Assembly (NCBI GenBank): GCA_963971225.1
Contig: OZ020267.1
Coordinates: forward strand, 67,546,577-67,610,576
Length of the DNA: 64,000 bases
Direction: 5' to 3'
Source of the DNA: Melieria omissa
Lineage: Eukaryota; Arthropoda; Insecta; Diptera; Ulidiidae
Shown here: in pieces, positions 22,740 through 34,850 of the stretch
How positions within the stretch are numbered: the first letter of the stretch is position 1
Layout of the letters: each line of letters opens with the position of its first letter
Made by a program: the position numbers and the translations under genes
The notes under the pieces: model-generated
Database searches by the model: none
What the model was told of the DNA's origin: nothing
The model's input: the letters and a program-made list of their open reading frames with translations, nothing else

Positions 22740-23904
22740 CTTTGCTGTCAGTGTGACAGTGCCACTAACCGCCTTCGCCGGTCGCCGGTTGCCGCACACG
22801 GTCCAGTGCATTGAGCGGCAGTGCTTTGCTCCCGAACGTTAGTCACTTTGGCGTCTGTGCGCGAGTCTGCGATTTCTGCAGCGTCGCGTCTGATTGCGCA
22901 CCGCCTGGCCCGACCGCCATTTGTGAACTGTCGCTTCGCATAGCGCAACTCATCTGTCTCCCCCAGCAGCAGACGAACCAATAAAAAACTCTCGCACACA
23001 CACGAAACAAAAACAAAACGATTTTGCAACTTATGGAATTGTTGTTATTTTTGCCTTGTATTGCACAGCGGCTGTTGTTGTTGTTACCAAACAAACTAAA
23101 CCAGCGGCGAATGCGAATGGTTCGCACCAACTTGTAAAAGCTGAAAAAATTCACTATTTACAACAACAAATACAACAATAATTGCAAAAGCGAATTGCCC
23201 CACACAAGTAATAAGAATAACAACAACAAGCAAATTAGTAAATCAATTTAAACATTTCAAAATCGCAGAAAGGGGAAAGTAAAACTTGAAGCATTTAGCA
23301 CAGTGCAAGCAAAATCGGTCGCTAGTTAGTGAAAATCATAAAAAAATAAAAAAAAAATAAATAAATTTGGAAAATTTACGCCAAGAAACCATAAACAAAA
23401 ATCACAATAAGCATAGCTAATTAGAACGTGAAATCAAAACAAAATCGAACATAATCGAACATAAAAAAATTATGCGCTCCTAAAATTATACTACACGTAA
23501 AATTATTAACCAATTGCACCATTGCTGCCATTAGTGAGCGCACGCGACCACAGCACAAATGTGGGCGCTCAAAACATTACAACAACACAAACGACGAATG
23601 CCGTTATAGCAATAACAACAACAAGCACACTGCACCAACACTTCACACCGCCACAATTGGCCACTGTTCAACGTTTGTTGCATTTGCTGACGGCGAACAG
23701 CAGCAACAACAACAACAACAACGTGTACGCGCCCGCATCGAATTTACTACTCAACTCAAGGAAGTTGCTGAATTTTATACCATACGGCAGGCAAACGTGC
23801 GAACACCTTCTTCATGTAGAAGGGGTAGGCGGCGGTGGCGTTATAGGCGCATCATTGGCGCAAGGCTGCCATTTGCAGGCGATGCACCGTCTTGCGGAAC
23901 GAGT
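22740..23904 (+). other. Possible 5' exon of a plus-strand gene, ending at a GTAAGT donor
   Basis: A GC-richer block (22,740-22,980) is followed by an A-rich leader-like region. An open frame follows from 23,510 to 23,906 with no in-frame ATG until 23,882. That ATG opens M-H-R-L-A-E-R and is cut 23 nt later by the strong donor consensus GAGT|GTAAGT at 23,904/23,905. The upstream frame includes N-rich and glycine-rich runs. If real, most of this exon is 5' UTR and coding continues in an exon outside the visible homology. I do not recognise the protein and saw no acceptor that must pair with this donor. Confidence 0.3.
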
Positions 23905-24291
23905 GTAAGTTACAAAACAATAAAACTAACTAGAAGTAACTAGACTATTTAAGGCATATTTTTAGGCAACAAATTTCAATTTGTAGCAAAATTTCAGGTT
24001 ACGTTTGCATTGGACTCAACTCAACTAATACAGTCCATTAGTTTTCTTTGTTTCAAGATGAGTTGTTTAAAATATCCTATCGAAGGTATCTCAGAGTTGT
24101 ACCCTGTGTCCTTTGACCCTTTGCATCTGATTTTACTTGTCTGATTTGAAAATTATCCTTTAGTAGCGTTTTTCAAACATAAAATGTGAACATTCAAGTG
24201 CGTTGTTGCCAATTTTGGGAGCATTTGACAATTGTTTACATTTCCATTTTTATATTACGAGCTTTGGCTCTGTGCATGTTATTGTAGTATG
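23905..24291. other. No gene recognised; possible intron start
   Basis: Follows the GTAAGT candidate donor. A one-mismatch copy of the 14-mer (GCATATTTTTAGGC) lies at 23,953-23,966. Confidence 0.4.
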
Positions 24292-24299
24292 TTGGGTAT

Positions 24300-25297
24300 C
24301 AGTGTCGCCTAAAGGGGGGGTTTTCAGGATTCAAATGGAACAACATATCGTACACCCACTACAAAAGTGACGCAACTTAAAATATTTAATTTTTCAGAAA
24401 ACGCATCAAACTTTTTTTTGAACTAAATACAATTTTTTTTTAAATACTGTATAGACCGTTTAGTACAAAATCCCTGCAGATTATGCTTTAGGATAAGTTA
24501 CAAAGTTTTTTTTTATTTTACACCTGAAAATCCAAAATTTTTAGTTGTGACTTTTTTGATAATATTTCAATTCAATAATTATTGAATTATTTTAAGTTTT
24601 GTCACTTTTGTTGAATTTAATAATTATAAATTTAAAGTTAAAAAGTCGAAAGAAAAATTTTGAAAACTCGAAATAATTTTTTTTATTTGAAAATATATAC
24701 TAAAATGCTCACAACTTTTCTTAAAATTAACTTCAACAAAAATATATTTCGTCCAAAGTCTCACAATTTGAATAAGGGCTCTTTTGCATTGAGCTGCAGC
24801 AATCAAATAGCATCAAACTTCTCAACATGAAGAGAGACCTAACTGTATTTTGGCAACAGTTCTGTGGTCAAAAGCAATAACCGCTTAAGTCGAAAATTGC
24901 TGTTTTGAGCAATCTCGTTTTAAAGTTGTAGCGCGTAGTGTGTTCGTTATGGGAATGCGAATAGGTTTTTATTAATAACTTTTTTTATTTTAAAGTTACA
25001 AACTCCCCGATTTTACACAAACGTAGAGCACAGTCAAGGGAACGTTGTGGCATCCATAACTCAATTTCTTCTTAAGTCGACTTAAGCGGTTATTGCTTTT
25101 GACCACAGAGTTAACACCAACAAAATATACTGAGCTTTTGTTTATTAGTAGATAGATGCATTGTGCACAGTTTTAACATATAAACCCAAAAGTTAAAAAT
25201 GTTGAGTTGTGTCACTTTTGAAGTGGCTGTGCGACATAGAATTCGGCTTAAAAGTTGTACGCAAAATACCCCAAAATGAATGCTGCGTGCGCCATTG
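24300..25297. mobile_element. Non-autonomous hAT element (998 bp) with a nested MITE
   Basis: A perfect 8-bp duplication TTGGGTAT (24,292-24,299 and 25,298-25,305) flanks ends CAGTGTCGCCTAAAGG and, reversed, CAATGGCGCACGCAGC. A second inverted motif pair lies further in: CACTACAAAAGTGACGCAAC near 24,357 and its reverse near 25,228. A 247-bp unrelated MITE at 24,862-25,108 splits the interior, leaving about 750 bp of host element. No transposase is present. An internal fragment recurs at 2.64-3.07 kb. Confidence 0.85.
24862..25108. mobile_element. 247-bp MITE with 32-bp inverted repeats, copy 1
   Basis: A perfect 32-bp terminal inverted repeat begins CTGTGGTCAAAAGCAATAAC and is flanked by AGTT on both sides (24,858-24,861 and 25,109-25,112). 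The copy at 48,453-48,699 has exactly the same length and differs at only a few sites. A 4-bp duplication with these ends does not fit hAT, Tc1/mariner or TTAA-specific piggyBac. Superfamily unassigned. Confidence 0.9.
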
Positions 25298-25305
25298 TTG
25301 GGTAT

Positions 25306-27379
25306 ATTAACTTCGAAACTAAACGAAGATCCTTTCTGCGTTACTTGAGAAGGAAAACTTTTAACTCTCTGTCCAGATCTCGCAAGCAACACTCAAAAGT
25401 ACTGCAATCTCCCAGACCACAGTTTTTTTTATTATTATGTGATGTCAATGATGACACTTAGGCTTTACTATTCATTATATCTCCGCTGTTGTCTACCTCC
25501 TTGCCTTGCATGTGCTGGGTCAATCTGGCGAATTGCACCTTTGGGTGATCTTTCCTGGTTTAAGTCCGCAAGATCACCAGGACGAGTGATCTTGCAGTCT
25601 TCAATCGCATCACTCAATGATGGGACTATCGTTTCTTATGGACTCTATTTACATAAAACTTGAAATTACTAGTTAAATCAAATGTTGCCTATTAACCCAT
25701 TAGAGCCTGAATAAATACTCTGTATGCGACTCTTTTCGAAACAAAATCGATTGAAAAAAAATTCTGTCAAAATTTGTTCCCATTAAAGTTCAACTGAGGT
25801 GCACTGTGTTTGCAAATTCGTTGGTAGTTTTATTCGCTTGGACAAGTTAAAGCTGATGAGTGATTCTATTCGCTTGCCACAACCCCCGAACGAATACCAA
25901 CAAAGTACATATATCTGAAAAATGTTACAACGTACAAAAATTGTGCTTAATTCAAGACTCCATTCAATCGTTGCCTCTGCCTCGTTAGTAGCGCGCAATG
26001 CCGAATATTTTGGTCGCGAGTCTCATACACAATTCGGCTTTCATATCTACCGATTCCGTTGCTGCGCTATTCATCGTCTGCTGCTGCCATTATGCGTTAT
26101 GCTACGGTGGGTTTGTTTTAGAATCCATTGAAAAGTAGCAGCAGTAGCAGCAACCTGGGTCACACAATAACAATAACGAACGAGTAACGACTGCTGAGGA
26201 TGCAGTGCGCTGCCAAGTGGGTCGGCTTGTGGCACATGTGGCTAAAAAGTACTCACACATTATATTCCAAACAAAATATGTACATGTAAATGTGCAAGTT
26301 TGTTTTAGTAGGTGTGTGCGCCTAGAAATGTGCTAATGATTATTACTCTCTGGCAGCATTTTTTTCATATTATTGCAAACACACACAGGATACAACTGAG
26401 TCAACCAAACTCCGGGTGGCTGTCTTTAGGGCATACATACACATTTGTAAATACAACCATACTCACACAAACTCAGAAATACATATATTTGTGTGTGTGT
26501 GTGACTGCATTACGCAGCTAAAGCAGCCGTTATCTGCATACACAAACACTTGAAAGTTGGTTTGTATGGTACACGGCTATCGCTAATGCAACGACAACAA
26601 TAACAACAAATCTCATACAGATCCAACACAATATCTGTATATAAGAAAATATGTGTAGACAAATACATACATACGATGTTGCTGGCCAATGTGCTGCAAT
26701 CACACATACAAATTGCACTGCCAGCGCCCGTAACACGCACACGGGGTGTATGAGTGTTGCGTTAACCACATTTGATAATTGCAAAAAAATGTCCATTACT
26801 CTTCTACACGTGTGTGTGTGCTTTGTGTAAGTTTGCACAGACATGAAAAATTTTTTACACATTAAATGAATTGAATATATTTTTCCAGTCAGACTGGAGA
26901 CGCAGTTGTAATGTTTTTTTGTTTTCGTTGTTTTTGCTTTTGTTGTACAGCTCAGTGTTGCTGCTTGTTGTTTATTGATAAACGTGCGCACATAAAACGT
27001 CTGTGTATCTGTGTTGTCATAAATAAAGCGTATTAAATTAAATTTTTTGCGAAAACCGATTCGAATGGCGCCCACAGACAGTGCACAGAGACAGCAAACA
27101 ATTTTGCCTGCGTAAATATGGCAGCCGCGCATACGGAAAGGATAACAAAGGATATGCGGAATTTGCGTACGCGCTGAAATATGAGTGGCGCGAGGGCGCG
27201 TTTGCGTAATCCTTTTAGCAGTTGAATAGCATAATTGAAGATCTATGTACGTTGAATGTTGAAGAAGATCAAGGAACAGAAATGACAGCAAAGTCAAGTC
27301 GAAAGTAGATAAGGTAAGCAGGAAGCCAAGTGCCGCTATAATGAGGCTAAGAAAAATAGACGAAAAAGAATTTGCATGT
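25306..27379. other. No gene recognised
   Basis: Contains several microsatellite patches ((GT)n at 26,489-26,503 and 26,809-26,820) and a 200-codon ATG-started minus-strand frame (27,132-26,530) without recognisable motifs. A GTAAGC follows AAG at 27,313, but no convincing plus-strand coding frame reaches it. Confidence 0.45.
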
Positions 27380-27883
27380 AGTTGATGGCACTCAAACTAA
27401 TAGTATTAGGGGCCCAATAGAGTGTGGGGGTCACAGGAACAGAGATGAAGAAATTTTTGTATGGGGATAGTACTTTGGCTGATAGTGTTAGGGACTAAAA
27501 GGGATCTTTAGAGCAAAGAAAAAGATATGAAGAAATATATTTTCATAGCTAACGGCAGTCCAACTCAGAGTGTAGGGGACGAAATGGAATCTTGATGGCA
27601 AAGAAAGAGAGATGTGAAAATATTTGTACGTAGCTGACGTGACTTCAACTCATAGTGCAAGGGACCAAATGGGATCTTAGGACTAAAAAGAGAGACGAAG
27701 AAATATTGTTACGTAGTTGATAGCACTACAACTCATAGTGTAAGGGACCCAATGGGATCTTGAGGACAAATAAAGAGATACGAAGAAATAGTTTTACATA
27801 GCTGACGCCAGTTCAACTCATAGTGCAAGGGACCAATGGGGATCTTGAGACTAACCAAAAAGACCAAGAAATATTTTTAAGTA

Positions 27884-28627
27884 TCAGGTGTACAACTTTG
27901 CTTCCGCCGTTTTTTTTTCCAAAATTAAAAGCTTTATTGCGAAAAAGTGCTTACAGATGTATTATTCAAAGTATTGTCCGTCGCTAGCGACAACTTTCTC
28001 CCATCTTTCCGGCAATTTTCGGATCCCGGTTCGAAAAAAGGAGTCCTCTTTTGACGCTATCCATGAAGCAATCCATTTTTCCAATTCTTCGAAGGATTGA
28101 AAATGTTGATCTGCCAGGCCGTGTGCCATCGAACGGAATAGGTGGAAGTCAGAAGGGGCGACATCTGGGGAATACGGCGGGTGGGGCAAGACTTCCCATT
28201 TCAGCGTTTCCAGGTACTTTTTGACCACTTTTGCGACGTGAGGCCGAGCATTGTCGTGTTGGAGGATGACTTTGTCATGTCGAAATCACCATTTTTAAAA
28301 CGTTGAAACCACTCCCGACACGTTCTTTCACTCAGAGCAGCATCACCGTAAGTTTCTGAGAGCATTCGATGCGCTTCAGCTGCATTTTTTTTCGAATTGT
28401 AACAGAAAAGTAAAACTTCCCGTAAATGGCGAGAATTGGGCACATAAACGGACATTTTCGAGCGTGAATAATACGAAAACAAGAACAACTGTCACTGAAA
28501 CGGCGATGACAATTCGTTAGGCACTGTCCACACTCACTTTAAAGGCATTACCATCTATGTATTTCAACCAGCCTCAGCCGGTACAGCCACCTATCGGAAA
28601 ACGGCGGAAGCAAAGTTGTACACCTGA
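27884..28627 (-). mobile_element. Internally deleted mariner, copy 3 (744 bp)
   Basis: Same 30-bp inverted repeats as copies 1 and 2. TA flanks at 27,882-27,883 and 28,628-28,629. It is inserted inside the ~85-bp minisatellite, whose units resume directly after it with TAGTTGAAAGCACTCC. Confidence 0.95.
27962..28455 (-). pseudogene. mariner (D34D) transposase, central part deleted
   Basis: The N-terminal part runs MSVYVPNSRHLREVL to WFQRFKNGDF. The junction near 28,279-28,282 is followed by the C-terminal part with HDNARPH and YSPDVAPSDFHLF. The four bases CGAC at the junction could belong to either side, as in a microhomology join. It differs from copy 1 in keeping the GDF codons and losing the bases just upstream of CGACATGAC. 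Two parts out of phase, so not functional. Confidence 0.9.
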
Positions 28628-29110
28628 TAGTTGAAAGCACTCCAACTCATAGTGTAAGGGATCCAATGAAATCTTGAGGGCAAAGAAAGAGAGATGAGGG
28701 AATATTTGTACGTAGCCCTCCAGACCAATATTGTAAGCAACCCAATCGGATCTTGAGGACGAAGAAAGAGAGATGAGGAAATAGTTGTACGTAGCTGACG
28801 GCACTCTAACTCGTAGTGTTAGAGATCTCATGGAGTGTGGAGGGTCAAAGGAACAAAAAAGGAGAAATATTTATATGCAGCCCTCCAACTCGTAGTATAA
28901 GGGACCCAATGGGATCTTGAGAGCAAAGAAAGAGAGATCAGGAAATATTTGTATGAAGCTTATGGCACTCAAACTCATAGTATGAAGGACCCAATGGCAT
29001 CATAGACAAAAAAGAAAGGGATAAGAAATATTTTCACTTAAGTAACAAAGTTGACAGCATTCCAGCTGTTTAGCGTTAGAGGCTCAATGGGATCTCAGCA
29101 GATTGATTAG

Positions 29111-31499
29111 GAAGTATTTGAAAGCTTGAAAAAGAACAAAGACATAGAAAGGTAAAATTTCATATATAAAAAGGAAATTATTTGAAAAATATTTGTAGGT
29201 AGATGAAAGTGCTGGCTTTAAACCAGCACACATTTACATCAGTGAGAATCACAGGATTTATTTCCAGCTTCTAGGACCAGCGTCCTTGGTATCCCCCGAG
29301 ATTTCGTAAAGATTTTCTATATGGGGAAGCCCTGGTTAACTTTTGTTGCTGTGAGAGCTTCCATTGTGATATTTCAGCATCTGTTTCCTGCTCCTAGGAC
29401 TCGAACTCTCCAATTGTTGGCAAGATTTTCTGTATAGTGAAGCGTTAAGTGTTCATGTCTACGGCTTCTGCAGCATAAAGTTGACAGGTTGAACTGGGTC
29501 AAGTTTTCTTGGGTGGCTACGTAACGTGCCGGGTCCAGTGATAAACCGCACAAGTACCCTTAAGTGGCTTCTTCTGAAATGCAGCGGACTTTTGAGGTGT
29601 TTAAAGACCGTTTTGAATTTGCTGCAGCAAAATTCAACCCATTTCTTAAAATTTTAGAAACACATAGAGCTGCATAGACAAGAGATATGCATTCATTAAA
29701 CCAAAAGAATTAGCTGAAAAGATTTGAGAAAGAGTACGAAAAGAGATTGTAGAGAAAAACGTTCATGCTTCGCATTTGAAATTTTTCTATGTATTTCCAG
29801 TTCACATTTTACAGTCTTCTATGTTTTAAATATTGTAACGATGAGGCACTCTGTGCTGTGCTATGCATGAATGCTTTTCCAAGCATACTTTTAGGCATGC
29901 ACTTTGGAGTACGGCAAACTTGCTATAATTCCGATATGGCGAGGATGGTTCGCGAAGGTGATGAGCTGTGCTAGAACAATCGAGATAGAGAGTACAACTA
30001 GAATGTGCAAGAAACGTCGACGCGATAAGAAAACATCTACAAAAAGCAGCAGTGGGCAGCGCAAAGAGTCGAGTCTTAGTTGAATAAGCAAAGTAGTAAC
30101 AAGTGTAGATAGAAGCAAAGTGTAAATCTGTAAGTAAAGTGATTGTTGGTTTTTGACTGCGTTTGCGCTAAATAATTGCAGTGGTTTTATTTTCAAGCAC
30201 AATCCAAAACGAACTTAGAAAAGTAATTTTCGTAACAATATAATTTTTTGTGCTCTCTTTAAGTGTTTGTACATTTTTTACGCTATATTTAAATTGCACA
30301 ACCTTAAAGGTTCCAAGCTTGATTTAAATTTGTTCTACTGTTTTCTACTTTTTTTGTGTATTATTTTTGGTTTATATATTTTTTCATTTTGTTGGTACAT
30401 TTTCGATTTCTTATTTTAACTTTTCCAGAAACGCCAGTGTTACGTGCCAATGTTGCGTCCCATCAATAGTGATGCTTTTTCATAAAAAAATAAAAGAAAA
30501 GTGCAAAAAATTGTACACGTAACACAGACGACTTACACACACAAACATACGGAAGTATAAAAATATCCTTGCTGCAAGTCGTTTGCCTTGTGTGGTACAT
30601 TTTTTGGCTTTTGAAGTTCGTTCTACCGCTATTTCTATGTGTTTCCTCGAATTTGAATAATTTTCTCATACTCGCACTCGCACATGACATGTGCGTGGTA
30701 TTTCAAAGCGAAACGAGTAAACTTCAAAGTCGCACGCAACAGACATCATCTCTCGATTCGAGTAAACAGCCAAAGCAATGGACAGTATGAGGTTTGGTTG
30801 GCAGCAGCCTGGCAAACGATAACAAATTTTTATGATGATTTTACTTTTTTGTTTTGCTTTGTGTGTGTTTTTCGTGCGACAGAATTCGAGCTTCAAACAA
30901 ATAAAGCAGACCAAGCAAACAACAGCAGCATCTGAAGTTTATTGATTAGTGGAAGGGGGGGAGGGGGGTGAAACAGTTGAGCTATTCAGCCCATTACTGG
31001 CGTTTTGTTGTTGTTCTATAATTTTTATACTATCAGCAAGTCAAACAGCAAACACTTGTCGGCCACTTGTTAAGCAGCGGCACCGAACGCGTCTCGAAGG
31101 GACGAAGGGAGAAAGAGGAGCAGAGACAAGCGCGCAGAAATGTGTGCTTGTATAAAAATTTTACGATGGAAATGCGTTTATTTTTGTGTTATTCTTATAT
31201 TTATTTATATGTTTGGTGATAACTATTTTTCATAAGTTGCAAAAAAGGGAGAATGTACAAAAGTTGCGAATACGCCGTGTATGTCGTGTGCGTGAATGGT
31301 GCTGAGTTGGGGCTGGGTGTGTCTGCGGGTAGCAGTAAAATTTTGCTGATATGGCATGCGAAATGATGAAGGACTTGTTTGTTGTTGTTTATTGTAGGAG
31401 AAAACAGGGTCGGAACATAAAGCGAAAGTTCTTGGGAGTCGCTCAACCGCACACTTTCTTATTCATAAGAAAATGTTTACAAATTTCTGTTCAAGTTAA
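29111..31499. other. No gene recognised
   Basis: Includes a GCTGG...CCAGC stretch near 29,211-29,228, a 14-mer copy (GCATACTTTTAGGC, 29,883-29,896), a G-rich patch at 30,955-30,967 and GTT runs. No conserved coding segment or transposon end identified. Confidence 0.5.
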
Positions 31500-32110
31500 A
31501 GAATTAAATTTTCGTGCATAACTGTTTTCTAATCTTATAAAAATGTTTTATAATTTAAATGTGATTTTAGTTTTTTGGAAAAAAATTTTATATACAATAA
31601 TAAAATATATTCTATTAAATATTTTATTATTTTTTATTATTTATTATTTTTATTATTTAATTTTGATTTCTGTGAATTTTTTGGAACTTCACAAAATTGT
31701 TCCCTCTTCAAAAAATTCCCATTTTTTGGTATTTTGGAAAACAATTTGCATAAAATAAAATATTTTTTTTAAATATATATTTTTTTAAAATATTTTATTA
31801 TTTTAACTTTTTTTTTTAATTCACAAAATTGCTTCCTCTTCAAAAAAAATGTCCATTTTTTGTATTTTTGAAAATAATTTTTATACAATAATATATTTTA
31901 TTAAATAATTTTATTATCTTCATTTTTATTTCTGTGAATTTTTTTAAATTTCCTAAAATTGTTTCCTTTTAAAAAAAATTTTCATTTCTTGGTATTTTTG
32001 AAAACAATTTGTATCAAATACAATATTTTGTTAAATTATTTTATTATTTTAACTTTTATTTTTGTGAATTTTTTTAACTTCCTAAAATTGTTTCCTCTTC
32101 CAAAAAAAAT
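31500..32110. repeat. AT-rich tandem repeat, about four diverged units of ~120 bp
   Basis: Units share GTGAATTTTTT, CAAAATTGTTCCCTCTTCAAA, CATTTTTTGGTATTTT, GAAAACAATTT and ATTTTATTATTTTAACTTTT. Unit starts fall near 31,672, 31,815, 31,932 and 32,062. Confidence 0.75.
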
Positions 32111-34647
32111 TCCATTACGCTCGTTTTAGTCCTCAAATACGAGTCTAAACTTCTGCGCAAACCAAGGCGCCAACTGCAGGTTTGGGCAGCCATTGAATGT
32201 TAGAGGCGCAAAAACAGCAAAAGCAATAACAACAACAACCACAAATATAGTATTCAAAAGCGCCTCAACAGCGTAAAAGCGTAGCAAATGCCAAACATAA
32301 TGTAAAAAAAAACAGAATAGCAGGAAAAACAAGCGACTGGAATTTGACAAACAATTTCAATAAATTTTCAAAATAACTGACATAAAGCAACAACAAAGCC
32401 AACACAACAAAAACATTGAGTAAACAAATGGCACATATAGAGCATGTCGAAAATATGGCGACACTCAGAAAAAATATCGAACAAAATAAAAAATAACAAC
32501 AACAGCCAAAGTAGCAACGAAACAAAGCAGCGACAACAAAAAAAGCGAAAGTAAAAATAAACTGAGAAAAAATTGATAATATGCGCTCAAAGCGTGTTGA
32601 CAGCATCAATATGTAACACACACACACACGCACACATACATGTGCGAACTGAAATAATGTGAAGAAACACTTGAGTAAACAACCGAGCAACACCAAAACT
32701 TTCCAACGACAACGTTGGTGTGTGCGTCGTCGCAGCGAGGACAACACAGCTCGCTGGTGCGAGGTTCTCGAGGACGCTGTGTTGTATGAGTGAGAGTGTA
32801 AATGTACTGAGAAGGATGTTTAAGGGCGAATGTCTAAAGCAGGATTTTTCATACTTTTTAAAATGACAAAATGCCAACTAAACGACTGTGACTTACTTCA
32901 CGGCTAAATGGCGCTTCAATGTTGTACAATACATTTTGTGCTGCCTGGCGTCGTTGCTTGTCTAACGCGGGCACGAGTAGCAGCGTTTTGGGCGCAAAAG
33001 GGCACAAAACTGCGAGCGAAGCGAATAATTGCGAAACTGGCAAATCTGAAGTATTTGGCACTTTTTTTCTGTTAATAACAAATTTTAACACAACAACAAT
33101 AACAAAAGACACTCAGAGTGTGTGCGTCTAATGTGTTGAAATTACGACTTGATGAAGAGAGCAAAGAAGAAGAAGAATCGAGTTTAGATGATATGAAATG
33201 GAATGAACCTAACGTCCGAGCTTAGCGCGCGTCTGTGAAAGGCGTCAAGAAAATATAAATTTTGCACGCAATATTGCTAAAGTCATTGTTGTTGTTGTTG
33301 CTTTTGTTATGTCTATTGGTTATTGTTGACGACAGAAGCGGCTCAGAAAGCGCTGAAAAGCAGAAAAACGCCAAGATGACAACAACAAAGACAACAATAA
33401 TAACAAAAACCAAAAATGCTATGAAAAGTGACAGCAGCCCGGATCGGCTGGATGGCTGACGAAAGGAATGCCAAGGCTAATATTAAGACGCACTTGTGCG
33501 TTTATTCAGCTTAGTAGCAAAAATACATGTATCTATGTGTGTGTGTGTGTGTGCGAATTTGTTTAAATATGCTTGCGCGGATTTGAGGCGCAAACACACA
33601 CTGTGGCATTGATAAGAAAATTTGCAAACGCTTCGCAGCGCCAGACACCACTTCCAGCCACAGTAACAACAACAACAACAATAGGAAAGGCGTCGTCACT
33701 TGCAATCTTTCGCAGAGCAAAACGCTTAATTTTGCAGCTTAACGCCAAAAAATGCGCCCAAGCGAGCATAAAAAGCAGCAAAGCAACACCAGGCAAAGGC
33801 GCCGGCACCGACACCGGCACCGGCACGGAAACAGGAAACAAATGTCGTATCACTTTGCATTAGGCGCCCTGTTCAACACGTCGTATGCGCTGACTTGGGC
33901 GGCGTCGTTTCTTGACTTTGCACTGTGCTTTTATTTCCCACATTTCCTTTGGCGTTTTGGTTTTCTTATTCTTTTTTGTGTTTCTTTTATTTTTGTTGGC
34001 AGCCGTTTTCTTTGTAGATTTTTATCAACTTGCACGCTTTGAGCTACTTGACAGTTATTTGGTCTCGCAATTTTTGCGTACAGCAGTGAGCTAAATAGTT
34101 GTTTGGTGAGTTGGGCAAATAGACTTCAAATTTCTGTTTATGCTTTGGTGTTTTCATTTTTTGTTTGGAACCTTTTTCTTCTGTTCTGTTGTGCTGCAGT
34201 TTGGTGTCAAATTTGTGTCCTGTGTGATTGACATTTCAATGTGTTGTGTCCGCTTTCTTTATTGTGCAAGTTGCTTCGAAGTTTATTTTACTTGGAATTT
34301 TTCTTGGTGTCGTTTGGGCCATGTCAAAGAGATTGTTGGCGATTTTCTTTATTCATTTGTTGGTTCTTGTGTTCACATTGAATTGGACCTCGAGTTGAGA
34401 ACAGACAGTTTGAAATATTTGTGAGAAATTGATTTTTATTTCTTGGAAAAATCCATCAAACTATGGAAATTTAGGAATTACTTGAACAATTCAATGCTCT
34501 TGACAACTGGTGTGGTTGTTAGTAAATGTTTGCCGAATCAGCCGAAAGGAACAATTGAAAGAGCGAATGCTCCAGTATTTGGGCAAAGTTTTGAGCTGTT
34601 TTAAAAGCTGATTGATAGACACGAAAGGTATGTGTGTTTATTTTTTT
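32111..34647. other. No gene recognised; CAA- and CA-rich unique DNA
   Basis: Long low-complexity frames on both strands, (GT)n at 33,537-33,552 and GGCACC repeats at 33,802-33,826. Nothing resembling a conserved protein. Confidence 0.5.
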
Positions 34648-34850
34648 TAATTTAATTTAATTTTATTTTATTTTATTTTATTTTATTTTATTTTTTTGAT
34701 TTTATTTTATTTTATTGTAATTTATTTTTATTTATTTTTATTTTATTTTATTTTATTTTATTTTATTTTATTTTATTTTATTTTATTTTATTTTATTTTA
34801 TTTTATTTTATTTTATTTTGTTTTTTTTATTTGATTTTATTTTATATTAT
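34648..34850. repeat. (ATTTT)n pentanucleotide array
   Basis: About thirty ATTTT units with interruptions near 34,690-34,735 and 34,818. Confidence 0.95.

Larger units (their letters stand above)
27380..29110. repeat. Degenerate ~85-bp minisatellite, interrupted by a mariner
   Basis: Units share AACTCATAGTGTAAGGGACC, AATGGGATCTTGAGG, AAAGAAAGAGAGATGA and GAAATATTTGTACGTAGCTGA. GGATCTT landmarks recur about every 83-90 bp on both sides of the mariner insertion (for example near 27,500, 27,672, 27,757, 27,841, then 28,749 and 28,914). About a dozen units remain, the outer ones more diverged. Confidence 0.85.

Noticed and set aside
26530..27297. 255-codon minus-strand open frame
   Set aside because: Begins at TTG; from the first ATG it is 200 codons. 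It crosses CA/GT microsatellites and shows no recognisable domain or start context.
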